A DNA stretch of 64,000 nucleotides, from positions 50,485,227 through 50,549,226 of the forward strand of contig CM055107.1 of NCBI GenBank assembly GCA_029204225.1, read 5' to 3'. The notes beneath the pieces were generated by a model. The model did no database searches. It worked only from the letters and a program-made list of their open reading frames with translations, and had not been told where the DNA came from. The first letter of the stretch is position 1. Each line of letters starts with the position of its first letter. A program made the translations under genes and the position numbers. The DNA comes from Diphasiastrum complanatum. Taxonomy: Eukaryota > Streptophyta > Lycopodiopsida > Lycopodiales > Lycopodiaceae. Of the stretch, positions 43,031-55,820 are shown one piece after another.

Positions 43031-43428
43031 TTCTCATAAGAATTCAACTTGAAGATTCCACCATATCTGGATCCATTAGCTAGGATCTCATCACTTTTCT
43101 TGATAAAGCAAGTATTGGAATTGAATTCTACATCACAACCACTATCAAGCAACTTTCCAATACTAATCAAGTTCTTTGTAAGCTTAGGAACAAAAAGGAC
43201 ATTGGAAAGTGATAGAACTTTAGAAGAAGCAAGTTTCAATGGAATGTTGCCAATTCCTTCAATAGAGCACTCATGATCATTTACAGTATAAATAGATCTT
43301 TTAAGTCCTTTATAAGGTACAATAGAGTCAAAGGACTGCTTTGAACAACACATATGTGAAGAGGCTTCACGATCTATGTACCAAGCTCCATCTTTCTTGA
43401 AGGGTGATGAAGAAAAGCTTGACACCAT
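43031..43428 (-). pseudogene. copia H protease
   Basis: The frame is open but the active-site DSG, seen as IDSGASSHMC in J, reads IDREASSHMC here (about 43373). The two changed residues should abolish activity. The rest, LSLSNVLFVPKLTKNLISIG, is well conserved. Confidence 0.86.
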
Positions 43429-44330
43429 GAGTGATCCTTCTCCATCACTTGAAATAAAATCTTCTTCTTTCTCATTAGAGAGATTTGCTTGTTTGAGTTG
43501 ATTTTTCTTTTTGAAGCAATTGAAGGCATAGTGCCCCTTCTTGCCACAAAAGAAACACTTGACTTTCTTCTTCTTGGTCTTTGAAATAGAAGGATGAGAT
43601 GAGTCATCCTCTTCACCATATTTGTCTCTTTCTTTGGCTTTGTCTTTGTTGAAAGCTCGAGAAAACTAGTTCTTGATCCTTCCTTTATGCTTGTCCTTGA
43701 CAAAGAGGGCTTTCTCACTTCCAATATGCTCGAGTTTATTTATCCTGGACAGTTTGTAACTTTGCCTAGCTTCTTCAGAGATGAGAACTCCTAGAAGAGT
43801 TTCCAAATTGGGTAACTCCTCCTTAATGGCAAAGGATTGAACAAGATTATCATAGTCATCTTTTAAGCCATTTAGAATGACTTGTACTAGCTCATCTTGA
43901 TTGATTGTGACACCAGCATAGGCAAGCTCCCTATGAAAATCTTTTACTCTCAGAACATAGTTTGATGCACTCCCCTCACTTCTTTGAAAACTTTGCAAAA
44001 TCTGATTTCTAAGAGTGAGTATCCTAGAATTGTTCTTAGCTTCATAGATGGACTTTGTGCATACCAAGCATCTTTAGCAATGGTGCAAGATCCTATTTCT
44101 CTCAGAATTTCAGTAGATACATTCATCTTAATGAAATGTAGAGCCATTCTAGCTCTGTTCTTGTACTTTGGTATTTCAAGTTGTGCTTGAGGCTCCTCCT
44201 CAATACCAAGTACTATGTCCATAACATCCTGGAGTATTGAAATAGACTCCATTCTTACCTTCCATATTGAGTAATTATAGGTACTTAGTCTTTCACTTGC
44301 TTCTAGGAGATATCCTCCCATAGATGCCAT
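43429..44330 (-). pseudogene. copia H gag
   Basis: The ATG at 44330-44328 opens the gag (LEASERLSTYNYSIWKVRME, MALHFIKMNVSTEILREI). After a frame change near 44060, VILNGLKDDYDNLVQSFAI continues. A CX2CX4HX4C knuckle (CFFCGKKGHYAFNC) lies near 43521-43561 in a third frame. Frameshifts near 44060 and 43690. Confidence 0.87.
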
Positions 44331-45070
44331 AATGTGAAGACTTCTTAGTTATTGGACAATAATATGTTTGAGCCTGTTCCAATCAAACTTAATGTTGCTA
44401 CTCTCTTTCACTATAGGTATTTTCAAGGATTTGCTACCTTCCTATGTGAAAACCTTACAACTATATTTGAGATAGATCTCAAATATTCCACAAAACAAGA
44501 TAATCTAGATCAGACACTCAAAATGGATCGAGACACTTAGACAAGTTTGAATCCTACTTTTGGCACATGTTAGATGCTTCAAAAGAAAACACTAATGATT
44601 CTCAGAAGGCTCAAATGTGTTCAATAACATCAAACTCTGTCTTGATCTTCAGTTTCTTGTGTAGGATACTCAAAATAATGGATTAAGAATCAAGCAAGAT
44701 TGAATCAAATCAAAAAATGGTCACTCAGATTTTGGACCTCTCCCTATCCTCGTTAAGAGCTTATAACTCTTGATAGACACATCAAATTGATTTGGGATCA
44801 ATTTCTATGAAAAGTACTCTTCATAAGCTTTCCATCAAGCTATAACACCACTATCTTTGGACATAGGGAACTGAAAATCTCTGATTTTACATGTGCAAAA
44901 TTTTAGAATTTTGTACAATCTCAGTTCCGTCTTGAAAATTCAGATTCTATCCTCTTTGATCCAAACACTTTTCAAGAAAAGGTAAAGAAAAGTGATTAAC
45001 TGCTTTTTTGCTTGAATTAGCTCACAAATTCTTGAACAATCAGAGATAATAGCATGCAAAGCTTAATTTG
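44331..45070 (-). other. leader of copia H
   Basis: Between the gag ATG and the PBS, AT-rich, no ORF. Corresponds to the leader after the PBS in copia I (55821-56572). Confidence 0.65.
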
Positions 45071-45082
45071 GCTCTGATACCA
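45071..45082 (-). promoter_or_regulatory. copia H primer-binding site
   Basis: gctctgatacca is TGGTATCAGAGC on the element strand and directly adjoins the LTR edge at 45083. Confidence 0.88.
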
Positions 45083-45878
45083 TGACAAAATTTCCAACAA
45101 GTTCATACGTGTGGGGAATGATCCACAAATGTGATTGATCTTATTAAGCTTTAAGATTAGCACAAAAACTGATTCTAGATTGAATAGCAAGATCTAGTAC
45201 AGAATTTAATGGCTTAATCACAATCTAGAATGCTAAGAATTAGAGAATGGTAGCTTTAATATCAAGAGAGCAAAAGTACAAGAAATTAGTGTATGAGCAT
45301 AAGCCTCAACACAAGTTAGAGAGAGAAAGAGAGAGAGATATTCAAGCAAATCATGGTGTAGATCCAAAATGGCATGGAATAGCTTCAAAGCTTGGTTCTT
45401 CATCAAAGATTATGAGAATAGCTACACATATTTATGGAGTTTGAGGTCGCTCAAGCTAGAACCACATCCATCCACCTTTCATTCACATCTAAAGTGAAAA
45501 CTAGAGTCCAAGTGACATTTGTCACATCTCAGGCATGCATTTCTACCTACTTTTACCAAGTGTCATTTTTCTAGCTAGAATTGTACAAATCATCATGCAT
45601 GTGTCCATTTCACTTTGTGCATGCCTTGCATGTCACTATGGATCACTTACAGCAATTGCATGTGATATGCCACGAGTTTCTACAAGCATATTAATGCCAT
45701 TTCTAAGTCTACAATCTATATGCAAGTTGTATTCTACCAACTAGACTTGAGAAACCCATATAGCTCAAGTTCCATCTAGGCCAAATTTGGGCATTTACAT
45801 AATGAAACAACATACTTGCATAGTAAAAAAGTTTGTAGAAAGCCTAAAGTCAAGATAGATGATTTTTCATTTGCAACA
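45083..45878 (-). repeat. 5' LTR of copia H (796 bp)
   Basis: Plus-strand edges TGACAAAATTTCC and TTGCAACA. Same length and layout as the F LTR at 25502-26295. It carries tacgtgtg/cacacgta-type sequence at the PBS-proximal edge. Confidence 0.88.
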
Positions 45879-45879
45879 A

Positions 45880-46050
45880 TTTGTACCTACCATGCACGTA
45901 CCAAGCATGACTCTAGGACCTAGGCTAGGCTTTTCACTTTAGGGCAAGAAAGTTGAGTCTACTTCCTTATTACATGCTGGATTTTCACCTAACTTTGCAA
46001 AGGAAGTGTCTTTTACTATGTATTTCCATTCTCCATAGTGAGGACATAGA
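45880..46050 (+). repeat. M-type LTR fragment
   Basis: 'ctaccaagcat(g/a)actctagg', 'acttccttattacatgctgg' and 'ccatagtgag' also occur, in the same order and orientation, at about 10385-10555 in the M LTR. It lies directly at the outer edge of copia H, so H may have inserted into it. Confidence 0.65.
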
Positions 46051-46507
46051 AACGTTTTGGAGCCTCAAGGAGAAAATCGGATTTTCTCTCTTTGTATGAT
46101 GATAGTGATTGATTCCAATGAAACCCAGCTTTGGCACACTTCAAACTCTATCTACATGCCGTACCGTAGCTTGCTTTTCACACATGTGGACTAAGGATTA
46201 AGTTTTTGATCAATGCTTTGATTGTCTCTACTTGTTTTCTATCAAGCTGCTAAACTAGATCTTGTTTTTGGTTGACTAGTATCTGATAGATTGTTAATCA
46301 AGCACACAATCTTATGGACGACCTAGTAAAGGTTATCCAAGACAATGTCTTTTCTTTTTAAAGGTCTTGCCCTTAATTACAAGACAAGTACTTAGGAGAT
46401 ATATTCCCAAAAAATGACTTAGGCCTCTTCATGATTTATACTTAACCAGCTCATATCTTCATTTTCGAGTATATCATGCCATATTTATGTTAATAATCAA
46501 TATTTAA

Positions 46508-46711
46508 CATTTTTGTGGCATCACAAGACTTGTTGGTCCTAGTAATCAAACTCGTGCTAAAGTAAACAATCTAGAAGCTCTTGGTCTTCATTTGGAGGAA
46601 GGTGGTATTCTTGTCAATAGTGAAGAAGAAGACGCTTCTACAATATCTTCAAGATATTCTTTGTGGTTCATGGGAGATACAAATGGCTACGAGAGTGAAA
46701 GTCCCATGTGA
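46508..46711 (+). pseudogene. unrecognised exon-like ORF (67 codons)
   Basis: Open frame from 46508 to TGA at 46709-46711, possibly entered by splicing after 'gcatcacaag' (46526). GPSNQTRAKVNNLEALGLHL, EEGGILVNSEEEDAS, SLWFMGDTNGYESESPM have plausible coding composition in an otherwise non-coding region. I do not recognise it. The GPSNQTRAK start faintly recalls the C-terminal tails of plant gypsy polyproteins, but that is weak. Confidence 0.3.
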
Positions 46712-47987
46712 ATTTTTTTTGTATGTATTGGTAGCATAAGAAGCATAAATATCTGGACATTTTTCGAAAGGCTGCCATTTAATTTTGTAAAATACATAAA
46801 ATCAAGACATTTTTGTATATAGTTTTGTGTCAAAATGCATGTTTTTGAAAATAGAGCAAATTATAATATGTTTCAATTTTTTGTTATTTTATTTTAAATT
46901 TCATTATGAAAAAGGACTTACAAACCAAGTCCTTTTCAAAGTTCAAAAATGTTGAAAATGTGCAAAATCACCCTTTTTTTGGTCGTTTTTCAAACATGCT
47001 TTATACGTGTGCAAGGTGTTTTTGAAAGCACCCTAATTTAAGACACTTTTTGAGGGAATTTAGGGGAATACTCCAAAAGTTTCTCTTTTGGTCACAAAGT
47101 TTCTCATTCGACTCACAATGGTGTTATATGTACATGAAAATGTGAAATTGTCAAGCTATTATTTGCATAATCTTCAAAAGTTTTTCAAACAATCTTGAAA
47201 TTGGTAAGGATGGTGAACCAATTATCGATCTAAACCTTACTAATGAATCTTACCAAATTTGTGTGTCTATCAAATTTAGGTTTCAAGAGGTGCAACATCA
47301 CATTTGATCACCCATCCACACATGTGAACTTTGCGTTTGATCATGGCATCAATTGGACATTTTCTTTTGTAAACAAGTGAGAATTTCACCACATCTAATT
47401 AGTTCATATAGAAAACAAAGATGGAATAGATGTTAAAGCTTCAAGATATCATTGAGATTGTCTATGGAAATGAGGAGTAGTCTCAAATCCTTCAATAATA
47501 TGTGAGGTTAAAAAAGAGATCTACAATTGTACTCCATTGTATAGTATGAATTAGAGATATGGGTGCTTGCATCTTGCACAAGAAGGCTTTGAACAAATTG
47601 CATAAGTTTATGAGTCTAAGCAAGCTAAAGTTGGAAACCTCTCTCATTCTGTTTGCATAGTCAAAGTGAATATCTATGCCATTGAAAACTAAAATTGTTT
47701 TTATCTTAGAAACATAGACTTTTTAGCTTCACTTTTTTATTGTTATTTCAAAATCCTTTAACAAGAAAAATGATTTTCTATTATTTTTATATTCAAATAT
47801 CTATAAAAAAATACATGATAAAATGATCACATACAACTAAAATGAATTTGGAAAAAGTTTTTATCCCTATAAGATATGATGGAAGTCACACTAGCATTCA
47901 TTTAAGAAGTGAGTAACTCTAAATATATAACTTTTGGATAAAAAGTACTACAAGGTAGCATGTTGTCACATCAAACAAGACAATCTA

Positions 47988-48185
47988 AATCTTGTTAAAG
48001 CGATTTTTAATGGTTCTACTTGTCAACGTTTTTTCAAAAGATTAAACATTATAAAAGAGTCTCACTTTATCAATCATACAAGCCAATTTGAATCTTGTTA
48101 AAGTGATTTTCAATGGTTTCACTTGTAAACCTTCTTTCAAGAATCTAACAATCACAAAAGAGTCTCAATTTATCAAAATGTATTA
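47988..48185. repeat. two-copy 103-bp tandem repeat
   Basis: 'aatcttgttaaag' starts copies at 47988 and 48091. Both continue with 'gattttyaatggtt', 'cacttgt' and 'ataaaagagtctca/cacaaaagagtctca'. Moderately diverged. Confidence 0.75.
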
Positions 48186-49319
48186 TTGAATATCATTATT
48201 ATGTTGAATAACTTCTACAATAACATTGACATGTTATTAGCTAAGTGAAAGTTTCAATACTAGTCGAAATAATTGATGATGAACAATTTCATCTCAGCAG
48301 CATGTGAGGGCAATCAATCAAAAATCACAAAAAGTCTCATTCCATTGAAATCTTTAACAGGAATATCATTTTTATTTTTAATATACCCCACAAAATCATT
48401 GACAATATATTGAATATGTGCAAGTTTTACTATGAATTGAAATAATTAATGATGAGAAATTTGATTGAACAAGTGAATCAGTAAAATTTATCACAGTTGG
48501 ACAATGTGAGATGTGGATATTTCAAACATAGATTTTGTTCTTATAAAGCTACATTTTGGTTGAACAATTCCGTGCGTTTTTTGCTCATTTGACAATAGAT
48601 TTTTCAATAATGATTGTGCAATGTATAAGATTTATTATTCATGATTTTGCTATAACAATAACAATTTATTAATTTGGTCCTTTGTTTCAAATACAAATTG
48701 ATAGCATTTCATAATGGAGTCATATTTCTTTTTTACCTTGATATAAAGTCATGTTTCTTTAGCATCTTAATATCAAATATAACAAGAAAGATGATGAATA
48801 GACCATAAAAGAAAAGTTGATGATAAATTGAGACTCAAAAAGTACAAAAAATAAAGTGGTTCCACAAAAATTTCTTAAAACTCATTGGTTTTTATTATAA
48901 AAGTAACAAAACATTTGGTAAAGTTGAAGCTTGCTATAAATGAGGAGAGAAGAAAATGCAATGTTTTACTTTTATTTGTTGTCATGTGTAGGGGTGGAAA
49001 GTCTCTATAAGAAAACAAGACTACATAATCAAATAGATAAAATGATTCATAATCATGTTCTACCTAGTGATATCTACTGGATATCGATAGTGAATTAACC
49101 AAAAACATTCGCACATGTAACTCTTTTACTCACTATTTCAAAAGCAATAAATGCTCTCTATGAGATGAAAAATTTCATAGTGGTAGTGAATTTAGAAAGT
49201 TTCTTCATCAGTCATACAAATTAATGAGTTTTTCTAGTTGTAATAATTTATAAGATTATGGATTTCAACATGTTCAAATTTGTCAAAAATAAGGATAAAA
49301 TTTAGGCAATAAAATTGCT

Positions 49320-50210
49320 TTCACATGTGCAAAATTAGTTTTTGGTGCATGTGGGGATTGTTTCATGCTTTTTGTCTAAAATGATTTTATTAAAAGTCAT
49401 GTACCTAACAAAGTCAATTTTTTTTAGTGAGTAAACGAATAACTTTAATACTTCATTATGTAGATATATGGATTCTCTAATACTTCAAATTTGCAATAGA
49501 ATCAAATAGCTTAAACATTTTTGTATTATGTCAAGGAGCATTTCATTTGGTATTTTGTATCTTTATACAAGGTTTAAAATTAATTTCATAAGACACATTT
49601 GTACTTTTGCCTATAAAGACTAAAAATAAATCAGCTACTAAATGCAAAATTACACCTTATCCAACCTTTATCACGTGGTTATTTGATATTTATATTCCTT
49701 TTCAAAGTTTTTAGTCAAATGTGTTCCACAAATAATGTGCTTCAATAACATGATTTATTTGGAGTTCCACATGCAAGAAAGTGCACTACAATGCATGTCA
49801 CAAGGGCTACCTTTTGGAATGATAATACTTAATTTCATCCACATGATATATGTAGATTTTGTATTAAAATAAAAAATTTCATCAAAAATTAGAATATACT
49901 TGTGTTTTGGATGCAAATACACCAACATATGATCATGACGTCATGTTTGTCATCTTTTGGACAAGTTTTCATATTTTATATGATTTGAAAATCTAATAAC
50001 CCCATTATAGTTATGAGAATCATAACCACCTAACTGGATTTGTTTCACCATTGAGAAAACAATATTTGCTTTTGGAAAGTTGTAACATACTCACTTATTA
50101 GACTCAACTTACAAATAGTGGTTGCAAACCATGTGACATTGACATCTTAATATATGCATGGAATCCAAGAAAAGAAGCATGTTATTATTAAAGTGCTAAA
50201 ACTTGGATAT
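49320..50210. repeat. dispersed repeat, copy 1
   Basis: Shares an ordered series of matches with 58120-58890: 'tttttgta(t/c)tatgtcaaggagc', 'ataagrygc', 'gtcarctacttaatg', 'tttttgagtatatat'-like, 'gagaatcataacyrcctaac', 'gcatcttaatrtgt', 'aagtgctaaaa'. Diverged, same orientation. No coding capacity; family unknown. Confidence 0.65.
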
Positions 50211-51308
50211 TTTAATGTTGATAAGGAGAAGATTAAGAAGGAAAAAGATATAAGAGCTTAAGAGAATCATTGAAAATATGTTGGAGTTTGAGTTTCTTTT
50301 TTGAACACGTAGAAATTAAATAGTTAATAAGTAAATTAAAAGATCAAGATGCAAGGGAAGAAGAAGTGAGAGAATATTCTTATTCAAAATGTGAGAAATA
50401 AAGTGGGGCACTAAGAAAATGTCCTAAGCCCTATTGCCCTATTGCTAAATGATACACCTTGCTCAAATTGGCTATGTGTAGTACAAATGGTATAAACACA
50501 CAATATTTCAAAGTCTCAAAGCTTTCATTTACTTCATTGGTTGATCGCACTGGCAAACTGATTTTCTAGAGTTGATAAGTTTTTCACTTCCTTTAGAATA
50601 TTACTTAAGGTTAATGTAAGCTTGGCACATCTCTAAATGAATCAATGAGAAAAGCCTATGAAGACAAAGTATTTTACTTTGTATATTGTTTTTATGATCG
50701 CCTCTCTCATACTTTGCAAATCTTATCATAATCTCTATCAGTAGAGTATGACCCAAACATTTGAGTTTTATATGAAAAAAGTCACGCTTTGATTTTTTAA
50801 CATAGAGCTTTTGGTACCTTTACATATTTAACATAGTAGAAAGATGCTCTTCTACAGCCTGAATGTGAACCAAATATTATCAAAAATATCACAACAAACT
50901 TCTCCACATATGGATGAAGGATATTCTTCTTTGTCTAGTAAAAGATTGTCGAGTCATTCATGAGAACAAAGGTGATACTAGAGATTCATGGTGACCATAT
51001 ATAGTTAAAAAAATATGTTTTGTATACATCCTCTGACCTTGCGCTTTTTAAACCATCCATCAAATCAATCATCTTAGGATTTACCACTACATTTTAGAAT
51101 ACACTTGTTTTGTGTGTGTGTGTGTGTGTGGTAGCTGAGTTCTTGTCATGTACTTTTAGTACATCAATGCTTTTCAAGGCAATAAAATATTCATTGTAAG
51201 CTTTGTAGGCCCAAAAGAATCTATTAGCCTTAAGAACAAGATGGTTCTCTCTTTAGGCCCTCCAAAGTAATTAATAAGGATAATAGGCCAACAAGAGCCC
51301 AAACACAC

Positions 51309-51539
51309 TTAATAAGACTTAACAATGGCTAAATATCTTCTAAGATAGTTATTTTTAGTTAAGTTTAGGGGTTCGTCTATAAGTAGACAAGAGACATCAA
51401 TTTTGAAATCTTTTGGATCATTTGCAATTGAGAAAACTAGGAGCTCCATCCCCTCTTCATCCTTTGTGAATGTGAGTCTTGGGATCTTGATCTTGCTAGG
51501 TCTCATGTGCCCCATCACATAAATCCATGTACTCCTCAC
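51309..51539 (-). other. unrecognised short ORF
   Basis: 76 codons on the minus strand with a coding-like stretch (IKIPRLTFTKDEEGMELLVF, DPKDFKIDVSCLLIDEP, LTKNNYLRRYLAIVKSY). No homology recognised and no gene signals around it. It may be a relic or chance. Confidence 0.22.
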
Positions 51540-52100
51540 TCTCCATTATGGAATCCATCTCCTTTTGAGCATCACTTTGATATGAGCTTTGTGGTAGCTT
51601 GTGGTTATTGCTCATCTTTGATTCTCTTCAACATGGCTGGTTGCCTTCTTATTCTAGCTTGCTTGGCTTGGATTGAGAGGTATGGCACTTGACATTTGTG
51701 GGATTTGATATATATGTATTTTTCTTCTTCTCCAATATCGATTTTGAGTGTGCTTGCTTCTGTGCACTTATGCTAATAGTCTATTTGCACTTGAATTCGA
51801 TAATTTGTGTACGGAACTCTAGAGTCTCTATATCCACTTTTCATTTTTAATTGACCTCAGATTTTGACGTTGTAAATGTCGTAAAATCATGTGTGGGCGT
51901 GAGCGGCAGTGGAAGCTCGAGGATTGGAACGCGGCATGTAGGAATGGAAACGCAACAATTAGCAGCAGAATTATTCAAGTAGAAGAATTCATACAGAATG
52001 TGCAAATGAACGATGCAGTAGTGAGACAAAAATTGCACTCTGATAAAAATATCAACAATGAGTACAATAGCTTGAAGTAATAACTTCAGCTTGCTGAGCG

Positions 52101-53256
52101 TGATAACACTGGCTATAGCAAACTCTAAAAAAAAAAAAAAAAAATTCAATTAACTCAAAATTAACACTTACATAGCTTGAATCGTCTAATATATAGATTT
52201 ATAGATTTACAAGTGCCAAGGAACAAAATATCTTACAAATCTTTAATGCTATTTACACCAGTCTTTGCATATGTACAAAGTTGGTAACCGCAAACTGAAG
52301 GCATTCTAAGGCATTCTGGCCATTTGGCCAGTGTGTCGCATTTTTTGCTAGTGCAAATTTTGCTAGTGCAAAAAAAAGACGGAGGCGGAAAAAAAAAAGG
52401 TGCATTAAGAATGGTTTCTGAGGCATTCTGGCCACTTGGCCAGTGTGTCGTATTTTTCGCTAAGGAGCGAAAAAGGGCAAAGCTGCCTCAAAATTTGTTT
52501 TAAGGTAAAAGAGAAAATAAACGTGATGGTCTGAAAATATGAAGTCGGCCTTCGGTTTTTCATGATGCTCATTACTTGAACGATTTTGTTTAAGGCTGAG
52601 CATAGAAAAAATCTAACACTCCCCCCTAATGTGGATCTTGAAAAACTTTGAACTTCAGATTTAACATATTGTTAAATCTGAGATGTTGCTCATTTGATAG
52701 AGCTTTTGTGAAGTAATCTGCTGCCATGTAGTTTGTTCTCCAGAAGATCAATTCTACTTCCTTACTGTGCACTTCCTCTCTAAGGTAATGATACTTGATT
52801 TCTATATGTTTGCTTCAAGAGTGAAATCTAGGACTGAGAGAAAGCGCTATTGTGCTTTGATTATCACAATAGATTGTTGTAGGAAGTGTTTGTGTAAGAT
52901 TGAGGTCTTCAAGTGAGCCAGATCGTCTCTTTGGTTGCATTTGTGACAGCTATGTATTCGGATTTCATTGATGATAGTGCAGCAAGGTCTGCTTTTGGCT
53001 GTTCCATGAGATTAGGCCTTGGTTGTATAAAATACAAATCTAGAAGTTCACTTTCTAGTGTCAACATCTCCTACCCAGTTCGCATCTCTATAGGCTTCAA
53101 GGATGTTGGCAGTTTGGCTGCCTTCGTAGCAGATGCTGAGAGTTGTCGTTGCTTGGATGTACTTCATGACCTTTGTTAGCGTTTTTCAATGATCTATGTC
53201 TAGATTTGACAGGAACTGGCTGAGTGTACTGACTGAATATGCAAGGTCTGGTGGCT
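52101..53256 (-). mobile_element. Ty1/copia L, 3' end (minus strand)
   Basis: RNase H at 52640-53256, minus-strand PPT (rc of ctcccccctaatg, 52620-52632), and a 3' LTR ending on the plus strand at TCTAACA (52619). The other LTR edge is uncertain; TGATAACA at 52101 fits TG...CA and gives about 519 bp. A poly-A run (52127-52143) and a duplicated 'gcattctggccayttggccagtgtgtcg' (near 52312 and 52420) lie in the LTR. Confidence 0.72.
52640..53256 (-). pseudogene. copia L RNase H
   Basis: Minus-strand pieces: MKYIQATTTLSICYEGSQTA, YRDANWVGDVDTRK, KSEYIAVTNATKETIWLT, TTIYCDNQSTIALSLSPRFH, KHIEIKYHYLREEVHSKEVE, MAADYFTKALSNEQHL. All are copia RNase H and tail motifs. Stops and frame changes occur near 53065, 53015 and 52815. 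It is a different lineage from F, G, H and J. 5'-truncated at 53256. Confidence 0.83.
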
Positions 53257-53286
53257 GTAGGAAAAATAGTAATTATTCTTCCACAT
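53257..53286 (-). repeat. 30-bp end of a copia-B-family LTR
   Basis: tgtaggaaaaatagtaattattcttccaca is, in reverse complement, the last 30 bases of the B LTR (17371-17400). Homology then stops. It directly abuts RNase H of copia L. Confidence 0.6.
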
Positions 53287-55209
53287 ATCCTCCCAAGACT
53301 GCAAGGGTTAAAGAGCTATAGTTGGTATCAAAATAATACTTTTATAGGCTCATGGAGATGTTTCAAAAAAGTAGTTTTTGAAGCAAACCAATTTTGTTAA
53401 AAATCCTAGATAGAACTCTCCTCACTGCCAACCTCCATCATAAGAACTTTTCCAGAAAGGATATCTCTGAAATACCTTGCAAATCTATTCCTTGTCCAAT
53501 TCGTGAATGTTCTATATGAAGATTTGTTGAAACTTTATTCACTCCATTTATCTTCCATCTCATTCATATCAACCCATCTTCAAATTCTAATACTTTTTAT
53601 TCCTACTGTTTCATTTCCATTACGCTCTCATTGTCCCTCCCATTTCTCTCTAATCAACCTCTCTCTCTAGCACATCACCCATCTCTCATTCATCTTGCAC
53701 AACACCCATGGCAAATATTGAAGAACAATATGCCTGGATCCCGATGCTTCCCGGAGAAACTATAAGGGGATACACTGCAAGATTTGCTTTTCTGATTAGT
53801 TGTAGATTCTTAGTCACTCTAACCTTAAAAGGTACATAGAACGAATATATACTTGCTGGATATACTTCACATAGATGATACAAAACACACATGTAGTGTG
53901 ATGTAGTAGTCTAATGCTAGTAAGCAATCACGACGAAATTACAGAATACATGTCCACCTCCGTGCGAAGACAATTCTGTCTAGGATTTGTAAATCCAACT
54001 ATCTGCGAGAGAGAACCGTGTTTCTCAAGAGATTACTCATGAAAGAACCGTGTTTCTCCCATGCCAACGCACTGCGTGGATTTACATGTAGTGCTTAAGA
54101 ATCAGAGAAAGATCAATATAGATGATTTTTTTGTTGTGTCTGCTATTATTCGTGTGCCTAAGTTTTCTTGTTCATTTTAATTCTGCACCTTGGTTGAAAC
54201 TATGCTGAATGTAGCATTAATTTTATAAACGTAGATCAGTAGTGCCTGACTACATTCTAGAGGACTGTAGGAGTGATTCAACCGGTAGTGTCCAACGATC
54301 GCATCTGAACTCCATCCGAGTCACAAGAGAATCGCGGTTGATTCGCCTTCACGAAAGTTTCTTCGTGAACTATCTTCTCATCATTCGCAAAATGTGAGAA
54401 AAAAGACGACTACTTCGCTGCGTTTTTTGCAAAAATGTCGACACCTTCTCTTCATCAATAAGTCAATTTATTCCTTGTGAAAAATGCTACACCATTCTAG
54501 AATATGTATATTAAGTAATCCACCATTTTTGGGAACATGGAAATCGCGACACTTCAACCTTCACATTTTTCAGTATTTACCTTCATTTTATCTTTGACCT
54601 TCTAGAAATTTACAAAAATAATATTTCGAGAAATTCACTTCAAATAATTTCATTTGTTTCCACCATGTTTCCATGTTAGCAACATATTGGAAATATGCGA
54701 AAAATCCAACACCTTCGCGATGATAATTTCCATGATAGTTTGTGAAAAATGCGACACTATTTTTGGAATTTGTTATGTTGCTCAATTTACCATTTTGGGA
54801 GAGCAAAAACTGCGACATAGTCAACCTTCGCATTTTTTGCTCACACATTTTTTCGCCCATGTAAGGACTAGATACTTTACTGTTGAGTCTGTACCTTCAA
54901 GACGAAGGACACGCTTTTATTAAATACTCGTCTAATCCACCGATATATCATCAATATACCAAAAACCTCAAACACTTCTATTTTTTTGCCACCTCTTTTC
55001 CATCACTCTTGTCTTCTGATTTCATGAACGACTACGATCGTTATGGCGATTGTGTTCAAAACGCACTCAAAACTAATCTTACCAATTTTGCAGCCATTAA
55101 CCATACGAGCACGGATTGAAGGATTCCTTCAATTCGATCCATCACTAATTCTTACAGATGTGCGCCACGAGCTAATTTGAAATCTGAGCGAGATAGAGGA
55201 GAGACATAT
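53287..55209. other. intergenic, with a diverged ~264-bp-spaced repeat
   Basis: No gene supported. 'ttgtgaaaaatgc(t/g)acac' segments at about 54476 and 54740 are followed by similar sequence for roughly 105 bp ('caaccttcrcattttt'). 'gaaccgtgtttctc' occurs twice near 54016 and 54046. Several 'gcgaaaaatgcgac' motifs recall the boxes in the B LTR. Confidence 0.5.
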
Positions 55210-55808
55210 TGTCAAAATATTGGAAAAATCTATCTAATGTTGTAAGTAGGGGACCTAAAAATGCCAAAGATGAATTGAGCTCTTTTGGCTTAGTAAAGAC
55301 CCATCTTAGAATAAAATATTCAAGGTAGGAAGGAGTAGAAACTCGAGCTACCATAGGAACTGCCATGCCACATTTAATGCATGAAAAGACTAGGTGGCAC
55401 AATTAGACATAGTGAGGTGGCTTGGATAAGTCTAGATAGCTTGAGAGGTGGATTCATAACTCCACTTCAACTCAAAGTAGGAGGAGAGTCCATGGATCTA
55501 TATATATGTGATGTGCTCTCATTGAGAAGATGATGAAATTTGTGTGAAATGCAAATTTGGAGACTAAGCTCTTTGTGCCCTCTCTCTCTACTCGAGTTTT
55601 GTACTTTCATATTCTCTCTCTAGCCGAGTTGAGGCATTTATTATGCTTAGTTTCATGTTTTGTTGACAGATCTTGCTTGTAACACAATAATATTTCTTGT
55701 ATGATCAGCTTTCCTATTGTCAATCATTGCTAGTCTAATCTTTATGGTATTATTGGGCTTAGGAGATCAAAAGCACGTGTAGGGCATCCCACACATGTGA
55801 ATTCAACA
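55210..55808 (+). repeat. 5' LTR of copia I (599 bp)
   Basis: Ends cacacatgtgaattcaaca directly before TGGTATCAGAGC. 'ctatatatatgtg' near 55500 is a possible TATA region. Confidence 0.86.
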
Positions 55809-55820
55809 TGGTATCAGAGC
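55809..55820 (+). promoter_or_regulatory. copia I primer-binding site
   Basis: TGGTATCAGAGC next to the LTR, matching initiator Met tRNA. Confidence 0.88.

Larger units (their letters stand above)
40838..45878 (-). mobile_element. Ty1/copia H, 5'-complete, 3'-truncated (minus strand)
   Basis: Reading the minus strand: LTR (45878-45083), iMet PBS (45082-45071), leader, gag, protease, integrase, RT and part of RNase H, ending abruptly at 40838 within SLSSCE. No 3' LTR in the right orientation follows. Closely related to J, G and F. Confidence 0.9.
46712..51308. other. AT-rich intergenic DNA, no gene seen
   Basis: No supported coding frame. Holds a two-copy tandem repeat (47988-48185), a half of a dispersed repeat pair (49320-50210) and a short (GT)n tract at 51113-51131. 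Confidence 0.55.
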
